Made by a program: the position numbers and the translations under genes. A stretch of 64,000 nt of DNA from Ktedonobacter robiniae (GTDB lineage Bacteria > Chloroflexota > Ktedonobacteria > Ktedonobacterales > Ktedonobacteraceae): contig NZ_BNJG01000001.1 in assembly GCF_016587375.1 (NCBI RefSeq), forward strand, positions 4,036,001 through 4,100,000, read 5' to 3'. Shown here piece after piece: positions 52,922 to 60,943 of the stretch (the stretch's first letter is position 1; each line of letters opens with the position of its first letter). The notes beneath the pieces were generated by a model that saw nothing but the letters and a program-made list of their open reading frames with translations, ran no database searches and was not told where the DNA came from.

Positions 52922-54238
52922 CTACCTCCCCTCCGATAAGCTATAGTAGCGGCCATCGACCAGGATGCCAAGTGGGGTCAGCACTTCGCCGTTCCAGATT
53001 CCCGCGAAGTGACTAGCATGCCCTCCTGAAAGTGCGATCAGGCGCCAGTGCTCCCCTTTAGCCAGCGGCAAGGCCTGCCCGGCGTTGTCACACAGCAGCC
53101 AGCGTTTCTGATCGAGAACAGGGACGGCATCTCGCAGAACGCACAGAAAGGTGTCCTGCCAGGGGTGACGTGCCAGTGTCTGAGCGACTTGATTGAGAAA
53201 GGCATCTATCGTCTCTTCTCCAGGCAGCGTGCGCTCAAAGGGGCGAAGTTCTCCCTGTTGCTCGACGATAAGCGCGCGCGCGGGTGCGGCCCCTGGCCAG
53301 TATGCTAGCTCGACCGCCTGGCGCATACCAAAGGGATACACGCGGGCAAAAGCAGGATTCACTCGTGGCGCGAACTGCATCAGCATGGCTGTACGTTTGC
53401 TTTGTTCGCCATAGAGCCAGGTGCGCTGTGTTGTGCCCTTATCGGTCTCCTCAAGCGTAGAGCCGAGGAAGAGCCAGGTATCGCGTATGTGTTCGCCGCG
53501 CGCGAGCACCTCGTCTTCGGTTAGTGCCCACCCCAGTTGCGTACGTACCTCATCTTGAAGATTGGGTTGAAGTGTATCGATATTGCGATATGCCTGACTG
53601 AGCAGGGTCAATTGCCCGGATTGTATGAGCAATTTCTCGGTCCAGTCTGGCGAGGCATGAATGCTCTCACCCAGGCGCCGGATGCGTGTCGCGACGCCTG
53701 GAAGCTGGTTATCGACCATCTGCTTCGCCATATCGCTCCAGTAGGCATCCGGGTGCGTCTCAGCGCTGGCCAGGCCAGTGCGTACCAGGTCGCTTAACCA
53801 GAGATCGAGACGTGCCAGACCCTGCTCGACTAGCTTTTGGCGCCGAGCGACGGTCTTCTCGGATGGAGCTGTATATTCTTTAGTTTGCTTGCTTTCTTTG
53901 CGTTGTAACGACGCGGCCCGCTTTTCTAGCCAGGCGGTGACCCAATCTGGTGGATCGCCGCTTGTGATCTCCTCACCCATGGTGCTTGTAAGTAGTAGCA
54001 GGCCCAGACAATGTTTACAGGGCTGTTTCCGACTGGGGCAACTGCATTGTGCTGTGAGGGTGGAGAGTTCAACCTTGACCTGGTAGAGCGCGCTCCCCTG
54101 GCATTCTCCCCAGAGGGCAAGCTCGTTATGACCAAGATTTGCCCAGTGCTTGCGATTACTGAGCTTTCTAGCGTTGGCGAGCGAGGCCGTGTCGGGAGCT
54201 ATGGCTTTAACCTGTTCGGTGGTGAAATCGAATCCCAC
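52922..54238 (-). CDS. SWIM zinc-finger protein
   Basis: The 438-residue protein has a SWIM zinc finger near residues 60-82 (CSCPSRKQPCKHCLGLLLL; C-x-C-x(n)-C-x-H pattern), which can bind zinc and contact DNA or proteins. The rest is mostly helical and does not match a family I know. It is the first gene of the five-gene operon and is followed by the DUF5691 gene after 2 nt. SWIM proteins at this position may recruit the MoxR complex to a target; that is an inference. The ATG is at 54238, and about 310 bp of non-coding DNA lie upstream. Confidence 0.8.
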   Translation of the reverse strand: MGFDFTTEQVKAIAPDTASLANARKLSNRKHWANLGHNELALWGECQGSALYQVKVELSTLTAQCSCPSRKQPCKHCLGLLLLTSTMGEEITSGDPPDWVTAWLEKRAASLQRKESKQTKEYTAPSEKTVARRQKLVEQGLARLDLWLSDLVRTGLASAETHPDAYWSDMAKQMVDNQLPGVATRIRRLGESIHASPDWTEKLLIQSGQLTLLSQAYRNIDTLQPNLQDEVRTQLGWALTEDEVLARGEHIRDTWLFLGSTLEETDKGTTQRTWLYGEQSKRTAMLMQFAPRVNPAFARVYPFGMRQAVELAYWPGAAPARALIVEQQGELRPFERTLPGEETIDAFLNQVAQTLARHPWQDTFLCVLRDAVPVLDQKRWLLCDNAGQALPLAKGEHWRLIALSGGHASHFAGIWNGEVLTPLGILVDGRYYSLSEGR

Positions 54239-54552
54239 GTGTTCTGCTCCCCCATCTAGTAGTTTTTTGTTCTCTATCTAAGTATATATTCTGGCTGAGT
54301 CTGGAGAAAGCGGAAACGCCGCCTATGAGAGTATATTCCTGTTTGCAAAGGATGTTCTCAGCACCTACACCGCTTCGGGCGATTGCCGCAAGCGCGGGGC
54401 TATTATTTACTGTGTTGAAACCTCTTCCCACTGGAAGACGTGGCTACATTAGTAGCTACGCATCAGCATAGCTTGTGTAGTATGGCGCCACAAGTAGGCT
54501 CTAATGCCATACTGTTTCTTGTTCCATCCCAAAGGATTGGAGGAATCCCTTT
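54239..54552. promoter_or_regulatory. Divergent intergenic region
   Basis: This stretch separates the SWIM operon (minus) from the disordered-protein gene (plus). It must carry both promoters, but I could not assign a clear -35/-10 pair, and no repeat or RNA was recognised. Confidence 0.3.
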
Positions 54553-55047
54553 ATGTATACAAATAACGAGCATGATTCTGCCAGCCAGCAGTCTGGTGAA
54601 GATGTCACGCGTGAAGATATAGCAAATATAGATCGAGCCGCTAAGGCGGCGGGTACCACGCGTGAGAAGGCCTCTCGTAACCTGTCTTCCCAAGAGCAGC
54701 AGCAGCTAAGCAGGCGCCAGCAGTATAACCAGCAGACGGCAGAATCAGAGCAGAATCAGGCTGACTCCTATAATGAAAGTAATGATAATACACCCTTACG
54801 CCAGGATGGCTATGAGGAGACCGAGGGGAGCGGCTATGGTGAAACGCAAAACACGATAGGCCAGCCCGCGCAGGAGAATCCAGCACAACAAGGCTATGAT
54901 CCAGCTCAGAGTGGGACGCAGTCATCCAGGAGGCACCCAGGAGCGAAGGTCCCCGCGCCTGGACGCGAAACAGGAACCGCCTGGGCCGAGAACGAGCAGA
55001 TGGGGTATACAACCGATACCCCGGATCGTGGTAATCCCGCGAACTAG
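54553..55047 (+). CDS. Disordered hydrophilic protein
   Basis: The 164-residue product is very polar (rich in Gln, Asn, Glu, Ser, Thr, Gly, Pro) with no hydrophobic core, signal peptide or cysteine. Apart from a short helical start (EDIANIDRAAKAAGTTREKA), it should be intrinsically disordered. ATG 54553 is preceded by GGAGGA at a good distance, and the frame is clean, so it is probably real. It sits 47 nt before the Hsp20 gene in the same direction, so it may be a stress- or desiccation-related protein produced with the chaperone; the role is an inference from context. Confidence 0.65.
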   Translation: MYTNNEHDSASQQSGEDVTREDIANIDRAAKAAGTTREKASRNLSSQEQQQLSRRQQYNQQTAESEQNQADSYNESNDNTPLRQDGYEETEGSGYGETQNTIGQPAQENPAQQGYDPAQSGTQSSRRHPGAKVPAPGRETGTAWAENEQMGYTTDTPDRGNPAN

Positions 55048-55094
55048 AGTGTCTGTTGTATGTTTGCGAGTTTGAGTCATAAGAAGGAGTCGCG

Positions 55095-55490
55095 ATGATG
55101 TCCGAGAAAGCCAAAATTCAACATATTCCAGTCAAAGTTTATCGCACACACGATCGTTTAATGGTAGCCGCGCCTATGCCTGGCTTACAGCCGGAGGATC
55201 TTGGCATCGAGGTCACGGCGGATAATCACCTGATATTGCAGGGTGAGATTCGTGGTTTGCTCAAGGACGTCAAAGAACTGGTCGTTGATGAGTGGAGCGT
55301 GGGCGCCTATCATCGCGAGATACAGCTTCCCGTGCCCGTCGACGCGGAGCGGGCCAACGTCTCGTATGGAAATGGCGTGATCGTGGTGGCCTTTATAATC
55401 AGCTCGCAAACCGTGCCTGCGCGCCTGACTGTCCAACGTGTCGCGCCCGATCACGGACAGCGCGCAGGCTATACCGGGCATACCACCTAA
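55095..55490 (+). CDS. Hsp20/alpha-crystallin small heat shock protein
   Basis: This 131-residue protein has an alpha-crystallin domain: VYRTHDRLMVAAPMPGLQPEDL, HLILQGEIRG, the strand YHREIQLPVPVD and the family motif A-x-x-x-N-G-V-x-x-V here as ANVSYGNGVIVVAF. Small heat shock proteins form oligomers that hold unfolded proteins. The C-terminus lacks an obvious I-x-I anchor, so oligomer contacts may differ. The start follows AAGGAG; two adjacent ATGs are possible. It is downstream of the disordered-protein gene and upstream of a 101-bp interspersed repeat. Confidence 0.85.
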   Translation: MMSEKAKIQHIPVKVYRTHDRLMVAAPMPGLQPEDLGIEVTADNHLILQGEIRGLLKDVKELVVDEWSVGAYHREIQLPVPVDAERANVSYGNGVIVVAFIISSQTVPARLTVQRVAPDHGQRAGYTGHTT

Positions 55491-55493
55491 ATC

Positions 55494-55594
55494 AAGTAGA
55501 GTCCATGCTGGCATGGACTCCGAGGCCCGCAGGCCGACACCCAGATGGCGGAGGTCGCTGCGCTAGGAGTCCATGCCAGCATGGACCCTACAAG
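55494..55594. repeat. 101-bp interspersed palindromic repeat, copy 1
   Basis: This element of about 101 bp has inverted ends (near 55496-55518 and 55570-55594) of 26 bp with one mismatch; each arm is itself palindromic (GTCCATGC-TG-GCATGGAC). Its inner part is homologous, in reverse orientation, to 59959-60059. It fills the gap between the convergent Hsp20 and crcB genes and may serve as a terminator. Confidence 0.7.
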
Positions 55595-55602
55595 CAGGGC
55601 GC

Positions 55603-56091
55603 CTATACCCGATGCTCTTCTTCAAGCACCTGCTCGTCCGAGTGGGTGGTGTTATAAAGCCCCAGGCTACGCATGCGTGGGCGCTTTTTGAGCCAGTAGA
55701 CTCCTCCTTGCCCCAGGCGCACGCCTAGCACGATGGCGAGCAGCCCACCAAGCAGGCTGGTCAGTAGATAGAGAAAGGCGGGCAGTGTCGCGCCCCCATT
55801 GAGGAGATTGAGTGTGCCCAGTGCCAGGCTGCTAAAGGTGGTATAGGCGCCCAGGAAGCCCGTAACGAGAAAGAGGCGTCGTGTGGGGCCAATGAGCATT
55901 GTGGTCTCGGCCAGGGTGCTAATCAAGGCGATTAGCAGGGCGCCAGTAATATTTATCAGGAGAATATCATAGGGCCAGCCTTTCCCCAGTACTTGCTGGA
56001 TCGCCAGGCTGAGAAGATAGCGTGTCATGGTCCCCAGGAAGCCACCTGTGAGCACGGCTACGAGCTGACGTAACGTCACATTATTTTTCAT
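55603..56091 (-). CDS. crcB: CrcB/Fluc fluoride channel subunit
   Basis: The 162-residue membrane protein has four hydrophobic helices and the Fluc motifs: GGFLGTMTRYLLS in the first helix, INITGALLIAL with the conserved Asn, and GFLGAYTTFSSLA in the third. Fluc channels are dual-topology dimers that let toxic fluoride leave the cell. A charged tail of about 35 residues (LKKRPRMRSLGLYN) extends beyond the normal 125 or so. It overlaps the second crcB gene by 4 nt (ATGA). Since the neighbour is frameshifted, this copy might act as a homodimer. No fluoride riboswitch was recognised upstream. Confidence 0.88.
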   Translation of the reverse strand: MKNNVTLRQLVAVLTGGFLGTMTRYLLSLAIQQVLGKGWPYDILLINITGALLIALISTLAETTMLIGPTRRLFLVTGFLGAYTTFSSLALGTLNLLNGGATLPAFLYLLTSLLGGLLAIVLGVRLGQGGVYWLKKRPRMRSLGLYNTTHSDEQVLEEEHRV

Positions 56092-56476
56092 GCCAGCCAG
56101 CCCCCTATCCCTAATCCAAGGGCTGCCATCCCGAGGCCTAGTAGATAGGTACCTCCCAGGTAGCAGAGTGCGCGGTTGCTCTCGCCGCGGCGTAGCAGCA
56201 GAAGCGTCTCCCAGTTGAGTGTACTAAATGTCGTATAGCCACCCAGAAAACCGGTAGCGAGCACGGCTTGCAGTGACGTCGAAAGTGCTTTGTGACTTAC
56301 GAGCGCAAAAATAAAACTGATCAAAAAAGCCCCACTCAGATTAATACAGAACGTCCCCAGGGGGAAACGCGTGGGAAGCCATGTGGTCAACAGGTTACCA
56401 AGCAAATAACGCGTAACTGCCCCAGAGCACCAGCCAGGCTAATGCCCCCGAGCAGCGCCATCGCGGCCCATGTCAT
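56088..56476 (-). pseudogene. crcB: Second CrcB/Fluc gene, frameshifted
   Basis: The true start is ATG 56476 (after AGGA), giving MTWAAMALLGGISLAGALG, then the frame is lost in a run of four G on the minus strand (56420-56423). With one added G it would continue AVTRYLLGNLL into the open frame that runs to 56088, which keeps INLSGAFLISF and GFLGGYTTFSTL. The restored protein of about 128 residues would be a normal Fluc subunit. As it stands, the open frame from 56405 lacks the first-helix GGxxG...RY motif start. It is either a recent mutation or a base-count error. Confidence 0.75.
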
Positions 56477-56518
56477 ACTTTATTCCTACCCTTCCAATGT
56501 ATTTTTTAGATACGCTCA

Positions 56519-56610
56519 TCAACTCTTTGGGCATCCACTCACCAACTCTTTGAGCACCCACTCACCAACTCTTTGAGTACCCACTCACCAACTCTTTGAG
56601 TACCCACTCA
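56519..56610 (-). repeat. Four tandem 23-bp repeats upstream of crcB
   Basis: Four head-to-tail 23-bp units (56519-56541, 56542-56564, 56565-56587, 56588-56610) lie 43 bp before the crcB start. Units 3 and 4 are identical, unit 2 differs at one base and unit 1 at about four. On the minus strand each holds GAGTGGGTACTC followed by AAAGAGTTGG. They could be regulator-binding iterons or a simple tandem duplication. Confidence 0.7.
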
Positions 56611-56620
56611 CCAACTGCCT

Positions 56621-56681
56621 GGTTAGTAGTGTGATGCGGGTTGGCAGCCTGCGGCTGCCAACCCGCATCACACTACTAACC
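56621..56681. terminator. 29-bp perfect hairpin
   Basis: Arms 56621-56649 and 56653-56681 are perfectly complementary over 29 bp with a 3-nt loop. It lies between the tandem repeats and a second hairpin, with no gene directly adjacent on either side. Confidence 0.7.
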
Positions 56682-56740
56682 CTGCGAGCGCCGTAGGCGC
56701 GAGAAGTCCAGTATTAAGCCCCCAGAAAGCACAAAAAAAG

Positions 56741-56783
56741 ACTCCTGATAACGCATACTCAACAAGTATGCGTTATCAGGAGT
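56741..56783. terminator. 19-bp hairpin flanked by A and T tracts
   Basis: Arms 56741-56759 and 56765-56783 are perfectly complementary over 19 bp with a 5-nt loop, with AAAAAAAG before and TATTAG...CTTCTTT after. It could terminate transcription in either direction. Together with the 29-bp hairpin it makes 56620-56790 unusually structured. The rest of 56790-57149 holds no supported gene. Confidence 0.6.
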
Positions 56784-57149
56784 TATTAGCTTCTTTGCGA
56801 TTTCGTCAGGTATAGCCAATTCTTCATAAGATAAAAAATCGGTCAGAGAGCGTTTCCCTTGAAGAGGCATTATTTGACGTGGTGAACCCCATCACCAATT
56901 ATTCTATTGTTCTGACTATAGCATAACTACGTGGTCCAAGCCAGTTTCTTAGGAGTTGTTGGTAGAGGAAAAGCTGTGACCTGGTTCATTCACAAAATGT
57001 GAAATATCCTCTAGCATGTTTCCCTGCTTTGCGTTATAGTTGCTACAGTTGATTGCTAGCTACCGCGCCCGCCTCTCTGCTTTGACACAGTGGGATGGTG
57101 GACGGTTTGTTGGAGGACTTCGAGGACTTCATGGAAGGAGTTTACCTAT

Positions 57150-58232
57150 ATGTACTGTGGAAATTGTAGAGCTATCTTGCCGGCCGGAGCTGCAGTGTGC
57201 CCCTCTTGCGGCACGCCGGTTCCCTACAATGTGTCTGGAAACGTTGCGCCAACGGTACAGGCACAGCCATCATATCCGCAAGAGACCGCGAACCCCCAGG
57301 TCGCGCCAACTGTCTTTGCACAGTCACCTGATCAAGGTCCTGGTGGCCCTTCTGGGGCATATTATAACCAGGGGAACTCAAATCCCAATAACGCGGCCCC
57401 ACCACCACCATCGTATTACAATCCCAATCCAGGGGCGGCATCACAGCCTGGAATTTCGGGTGCTCAATATAACCAGGTGCCCGCGACTCCCAATGTATCG
57501 GGAGCTAATTACAATCCCTATGCCAATAGTGCGCCACCGCCACCAACGCCTTATCCAGCTGGTCCGCAGCCCGGTGCTTATCCACAGCCCGGCGGCTATG
57601 GGATGCCCCCACAACCGCCTAAAAAGAAGAGCAGCCTTGGTCTAATTCTCGGTATTATCGGAGCTATTGTCCTGTTTGCCTGCATTGGTAGCGCTGTTCT
57701 GATTGGTTTGGCCGCCAATAAAGGCGTTAGCGATGTGCAAGCCACCGCGACCGCGATCTCGAAGGGCACGACTCCTACTGACAACGCGACACCTACTACC
57801 GATGACGCCACGCCAACGACCAGCACGGGTGATAATTCTCAATCGCCATCGGGGCGACCGTTCTCACCGCTTGCTCAACAGATTATCACTGATCCAGTAA
57901 CATCGAGTGCCGTCGATAGCGATACGCTTCCAACGAATCCGACCAAGTCGTTTACGGCTGGTTCGTATGTCTATATCACCTTTAAGCTCAAACTGGCTTC
58001 AACTGGCTTGAACTTTGATAATGGTGACAAAGGCTATGTTGAGGGCCGTTTTTATGCTGACAACGAATTTGGGAAAAATACCATCCTGACAATTGATCGG
58101 AACGCCCCCAATGGATATGTGGCCATTCAATACCTGGTGGCTACTCAGGGCGCGGCTGAACTCTACTGGTGCCGCCAGTCTGATTGCAGCGACCGCCAAC
58201 TCGCCCAGGTTGTCACATTCACAGTCTCCTAA
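57150..58232 (+). CDS. Zinc-ribbon, proline-rich membrane protein
   Basis: The 360-residue protein has an N-terminal zinc ribbon (CGNCRAILPAGAAVCPSCG), a long Pro/Gln/Asn/Tyr-rich cytoplasmic region (about 25-160), one membrane helix (LGLILGIIGAIVLFACIG), a Thr/Pro-rich linker and an outer domain (about 245-360; SYVYITFKLKL, ILTIDRNAPNGYVAIQY, then CRQSDC). The layout, zinc ribbon inside and beta-type domain outside, is common in this phylum but no function is known. ATG 57150 follows AAGGAG. It is a single-gene unit closed by a strong terminator. Confidence 0.7.
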   Translation: MYCGNCRAILPAGAAVCPSCGTPVPYNVSGNVAPTVQAQPSYPQETANPQVAPTVFAQSPDQGPGGPSGAYYNQGNSNPNNAAPPPPSYYNPNPGAASQPGISGAQYNQVPATPNVSGANYNPYANSAPPPPTPYPAGPQPGAYPQPGGYGMPPQPPKKKSSLGLILGIIGAIVLFACIGSAVLIGLAANKGVSDVQATATAISKGTTPTDNATPTTDDATPTTSTGDNSQSPSGRPFSPLAQQIITDPVTSSAVDSDTLPTNPTKSFTAGSYVYITFKLKLASTGLNFDNGDKGYVEGRFYADNEFGKNTILTIDRNAPNGYVAIQYLVATQGAAELYWCRQSDCSDRQLAQVVTFTVS

Positions 58233-58258
58233 AACGTTCTCATCTGGCATTTCAGAGT

Positions 58259-58313
58259 AAAGAGTGAGTGCGTGGGAAACGGGCAAAGCCCGTTTCCCAC
58301 GCACTCACTCTTT
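58259..58313 (+). terminator. 26-bp perfect hairpin with T run
   Basis: Arms 58259-58284 and 58288-58313 are perfectly complementary over 26 bp with an AAA loop, ending in an unbroken T run. This is a strong intrinsic terminator 27 nt after the zinc-ribbon membrane gene and 90 nt before the xylulokinase start. Confidence 0.9.
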
Positions 58314-58403
58314 TTTTCTTCGCGCCGCAGGCGCGAAGGTTCTTCTGAGAAGGAAAACAGTGGTAAAATAGGAGTACATATTTTTGTCAGCAAAGGAGCC
58401 TAC

Positions 58404-59942
58404 ATGCAAGCCCTGCTTGGTATTGATCTTGGAACTACAGGCGTGAAAGCCGCTCTGTTCGCGGTTGAAGATGGCCATGTTCTGGCCGACGCCTTCATCG
58501 ATTACCCTCTCTATCATCCTCAGCCCGGCTGGGCCGAACAGCAGCCCTCTGAGTGGTGGCAGGCGACACTTACAGCCATTCAAGGATGTTTGGAGCGTGC
58601 GAGTGGTCTTGGGGTTCGCGCATCCGATATCCGTGGCGTCGGTCTCTCGGGCCAGATGCATGGGGTCGTCCTGCTAGACGAGCAGCAGCAGGTGTTGCGT
58701 CCCTGTATCATCTGGGCGGATCAGCGCAGTGATGCTCAGTGTCGCTGGATGACCGAGCGTGTAGGCGCTGCCCAGTTGATCTCTTATGTCAGCAATCCCG
58801 CGCTTACAGGCTTTACCGCCCCCAAACTCCTCTGGGTACGCGACAACGAGCCAGAAATTTTCGCTCGTGCACGTACGCTGCTTCTTCCTAAGGACTATAT
58901 CCGCTACCGCCTGACAGGCGTGCTGGCGATGGAGATCTCGGATGCTGCCGGGACATGTTTGCTGGATGTCAAACAGGGCACATGGTCGCGAGAGGTGTTG
59001 AGTGCCATCGAGCTTGATCCCTCTCTCCTGCCGCCCGTTGTCCCAGCTGATGCTGCCAGTGGCTCTATCACCCACGAGGTACAAGCTCTGACGGGCCTGC
59101 CAGCGGGCATACCTGTGGCAGGTGGTGGCGCGGATAACGCCTGTGGTGCGGTTGGTAATGGTATTGTGGAACCTGGCCTGGCCCTGCTCTCAGTTGGAAC
59201 CAGCGGTATCGTTCTGGCCCACGCGACCTCGCCCCAGGTGGATACCTCGGGTCCAGTGCCCCGTGTGCATACCTTTAACCATGCCGTTCCCGGTGCGTGG
59301 TACCTTATGGGAGTCACGCAGGGCGCGGGCCTCTCGCTGCGCTGGGTGCGCGACAACATTGGTCTGCCCGAGCGTGCGCTGGAGCGCTGGACGGGCGTAG
59401 ATGCCTATGAGACGCTGGCACGTGAGGCTGAATCCGTTCCCGCGGGAAGCGAGGGCCTGATCTTCCTTCCCTATCTGCAAGGTGAACGTACACCGCATCT
59501 GGACGCCTATGCGCGTGGTGGCTGGATCGGCCTGACCGCCAGCCATGATCGCCGCCACCTCGTGCGCTCAGTGTTGGAGGGTGTCGCCTTTAGCCTGAAG
59601 GATTGCATGTCGATCATCCGCGAGCAGGGTCTTCCCCTGGAGCAGGTGCGCGCTACCGGTGGTGGTGCGAAGAGCCCGCTCTGGCGCCAGATCATCGCTG
59701 ATATTCTCGAGATGGAATTAGTCACCACCAGCGCAAGCGAGGGACCTGCGTTTGGAGCTGCCCTGCTGGCGGGCGTCGCTGGTGGCGTTTACGCCTCTGT
59801 TCCTGAGGCCTGTGCGCAGACCGTGCGCATCGTGGAGCGCACCGCGCCCAACGCCGCCCTGGCCCCGGCCTACAGACAGGCCTATGAGACCTATCGCGCC
59901 CTCTATCCCGCGCTCAAGCCTGTTATCAGCAAACCTCTGTAA
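58404..59942 (+). CDS. xylB: Xylulokinase (FGGY family)
   Basis: The 512-residue cytoplasmic enzyme should phosphorylate D-xylulose to xylulose 5-phosphate, feeding the pentose phosphate pathway. The N-terminal phosphate-1 motif is GIDLGTTGVKAALF; GLSGQMHGVVLL is the xylulokinase-type substrate motif; GGGADNACGAVG holds the catalytic Asp; and ATGGGAKSPLWRQI lies in the ATP-binding half. Length matches XylB. ATG 58404 follows AAAGGAG; the frame open from 58272 runs through the terminator and is not real. No xylose isomerase or transporter gene is next to it, so it is a single-gene unit. Confidence 0.9.
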   Translation: MQALLGIDLGTTGVKAALFAVEDGHVLADAFIDYPLYHPQPGWAEQQPSEWWQATLTAIQGCLERASGLGVRASDIRGVGLSGQMHGVVLLDEQQQVLRPCIIWADQRSDAQCRWMTERVGAAQLISYVSNPALTGFTAPKLLWVRDNEPEIFARARTLLLPKDYIRYRLTGVLAMEISDAAGTCLLDVKQGTWSREVLSAIELDPSLLPPVVPADAASGSITHEVQALTGLPAGIPVAGGGADNACGAVGNGIVEPGLALLSVGTSGIVLAHATSPQVDTSGPVPRVHTFNHAVPGAWYLMGVTQGAGLSLRWVRDNIGLPERALERWTGVDAYETLAREAESVPAGSEGLIFLPYLQGERTPHLDAYARGGWIGLTASHDRRHLVRSVLEGVAFSLKDCMSIIREQGLPLEQVRATGGGAKSPLWRQIIADILEMELVTTSASEGPAFGAALLAGVAGGVYASVPEACAQTVRIVERTAPNAALAPAYRQAYETYRALYPALKPVISKPL

Positions 59943-59958
59943 GCAAATATCACATAGT

Positions 59959-60059
59959 TTGTAGGGGCAGAGCTTGCTCGGCCTGCGAGCGCAGCAACCG
60001 TCCAACGTCTGGGTAGCGGTCTGCGGGCCTCGCGGTCTATGCAAGCATTGACCCTACAA
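59959..60059. repeat. 101-bp interspersed repeat, copy 2
   Basis: This element is bounded by TTGTAGGG and CCCTACAA inverted ends. It aligns along most of its length with the reverse complement of 55494-55594, best in the core holding GCGCAGC, CTGGGT and GCGGGCCTCG. Unlike copy 1, its palindromic arms have diverged. It lies between the convergent xylulokinase and DUF4190 genes, the same context as copy 1. Confidence 0.7.
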
Positions 60060-60073
60060 GCTATATAAGCCAG

Positions 60074-60631
60074 TTAATGGGTCGATAAGTTGTGAAAGGC
60101 CAGGATGAAGCTAAAGCTGAAGTACCCAATTGTGAGAACAAGACCAATAATCGAGAGCACCAGGCCCCAGGTGGCCATTGTCTTGCGCTGAATAGATTTC
60201 CTGCCAAGCGCCGCAAAGATGATGCCGGGTACCGAGACAAGCAGCCCAACGCACGGAACCAGCCATGCGATCACGCTGATGATTCCTAATACCAATCCAG
60301 CAATCGCCATGCCACCGCGTGAATCCGGTGCCTGCTGAGGTGGATAGTAGCCCTGTACTGGCGGCTGCATATTGGGGTAGGCCCCTGGATATTGCTGCTG
60401 CGGATACTGAGGCTGGTAGTTCTCCACAGGCTGCTGCGGGTACTGAGGCTGGTAGTTAGCGCCCGAGGGTTGCTGCGGATACTGAGGCTGGTAATTGGCA
60501 CCCGAAGGTGGCTGGTAATTGGGTTGGTAGTTCTCCGCAGGCGGCTGGTATTGGGTAGGCGGATACTGATTGGGATCACCAGCTGGATTGTTTTGCGATG
60601 AATATGGATTGTACGGATTTTGATCGCTCAT
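60074..60631 (-). CDS. DUF4190 membrane protein with Pro/Gln-rich N-terminus
   Basis: This protein of about 185 residues has an N-terminal cytoplasmic region of about 105 residues rich in Gln, Pro, Tyr and Asn, built from repeats such as ANYQPQYPQQPSG, then a DUF4190 domain with two hydrophobic helices (AIAGLVLGIISVIAWLVPC and WGLVLSIIGLVLTIGYFSF). DUF4190 proteins are small membrane proteins of unknown role. The ATG at 60631 follows GAGAGGA; an upstream ATG nine codons earlier is less likely. The repeats are low-complexity, so the region is probably disordered. Confidence 0.7.
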   Translation of the reverse strand: MSDQNPYNPYSSQNNPAGDPNQYPPTQYQPPAENYQPNYQPPSGANYQPQYPQQPSGANYQPQYPQQPVENYQPQYPQQQYPGAYPNMQPPVQGYYPPQQAPDSRGGMAIAGLVLGIISVIAWLVPCVGLLVSVPGIIFAALGRKSIQRKTMATWGLVLSIIGLVLTIGYFSFSFILAFHNLSTH

Positions 60632-60943
60632 AAGAATGAGATCCTCTCCCTGATTCAATGAGTGGCGGCAAAAGAGACCTGCTTGTAAGCAACCTATGCA
60701 GTTTTACATTTCCCTTTAGCGCCAAATGATAAAGAGTTAAATAAAAATGCATTGATGCCTATGAATGTAGCAGAGATTCCTTGCAATGTAAAGTTTCTTT
60801 CTGCTATTTAATAAGACGGAAAAACTATTCCAGAATACAAGCAAGCCAGAAATGAAGCGAGGGGATGAGGCATATGGGCTACAATAGAGGCGCAAGCAAT
60901 AAAAAGAAAAAGTAGTCTTTGAGAAAGAAAAGAGAGGATAGCT

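Noticed and set aside
56088..56520. Fluoride riboswitch upstream of crcB
   Set aside because: The short leader before ATG 56476 lacks the pseudoknot arrangement expected of the crcB motif, and is taken up by AT-rich sequence and tandem repeats.
56519..56610. Possible CRISPR array
   Set aside because: The 23-bp units are contiguous with no spacers between them, and no cas gene is nearby.
56676..56870. 64-residue minus-strand frame
   Set aside because: It runs through a 19-bp palindrome and has no ribosome-binding site, so it is probably not a gene.
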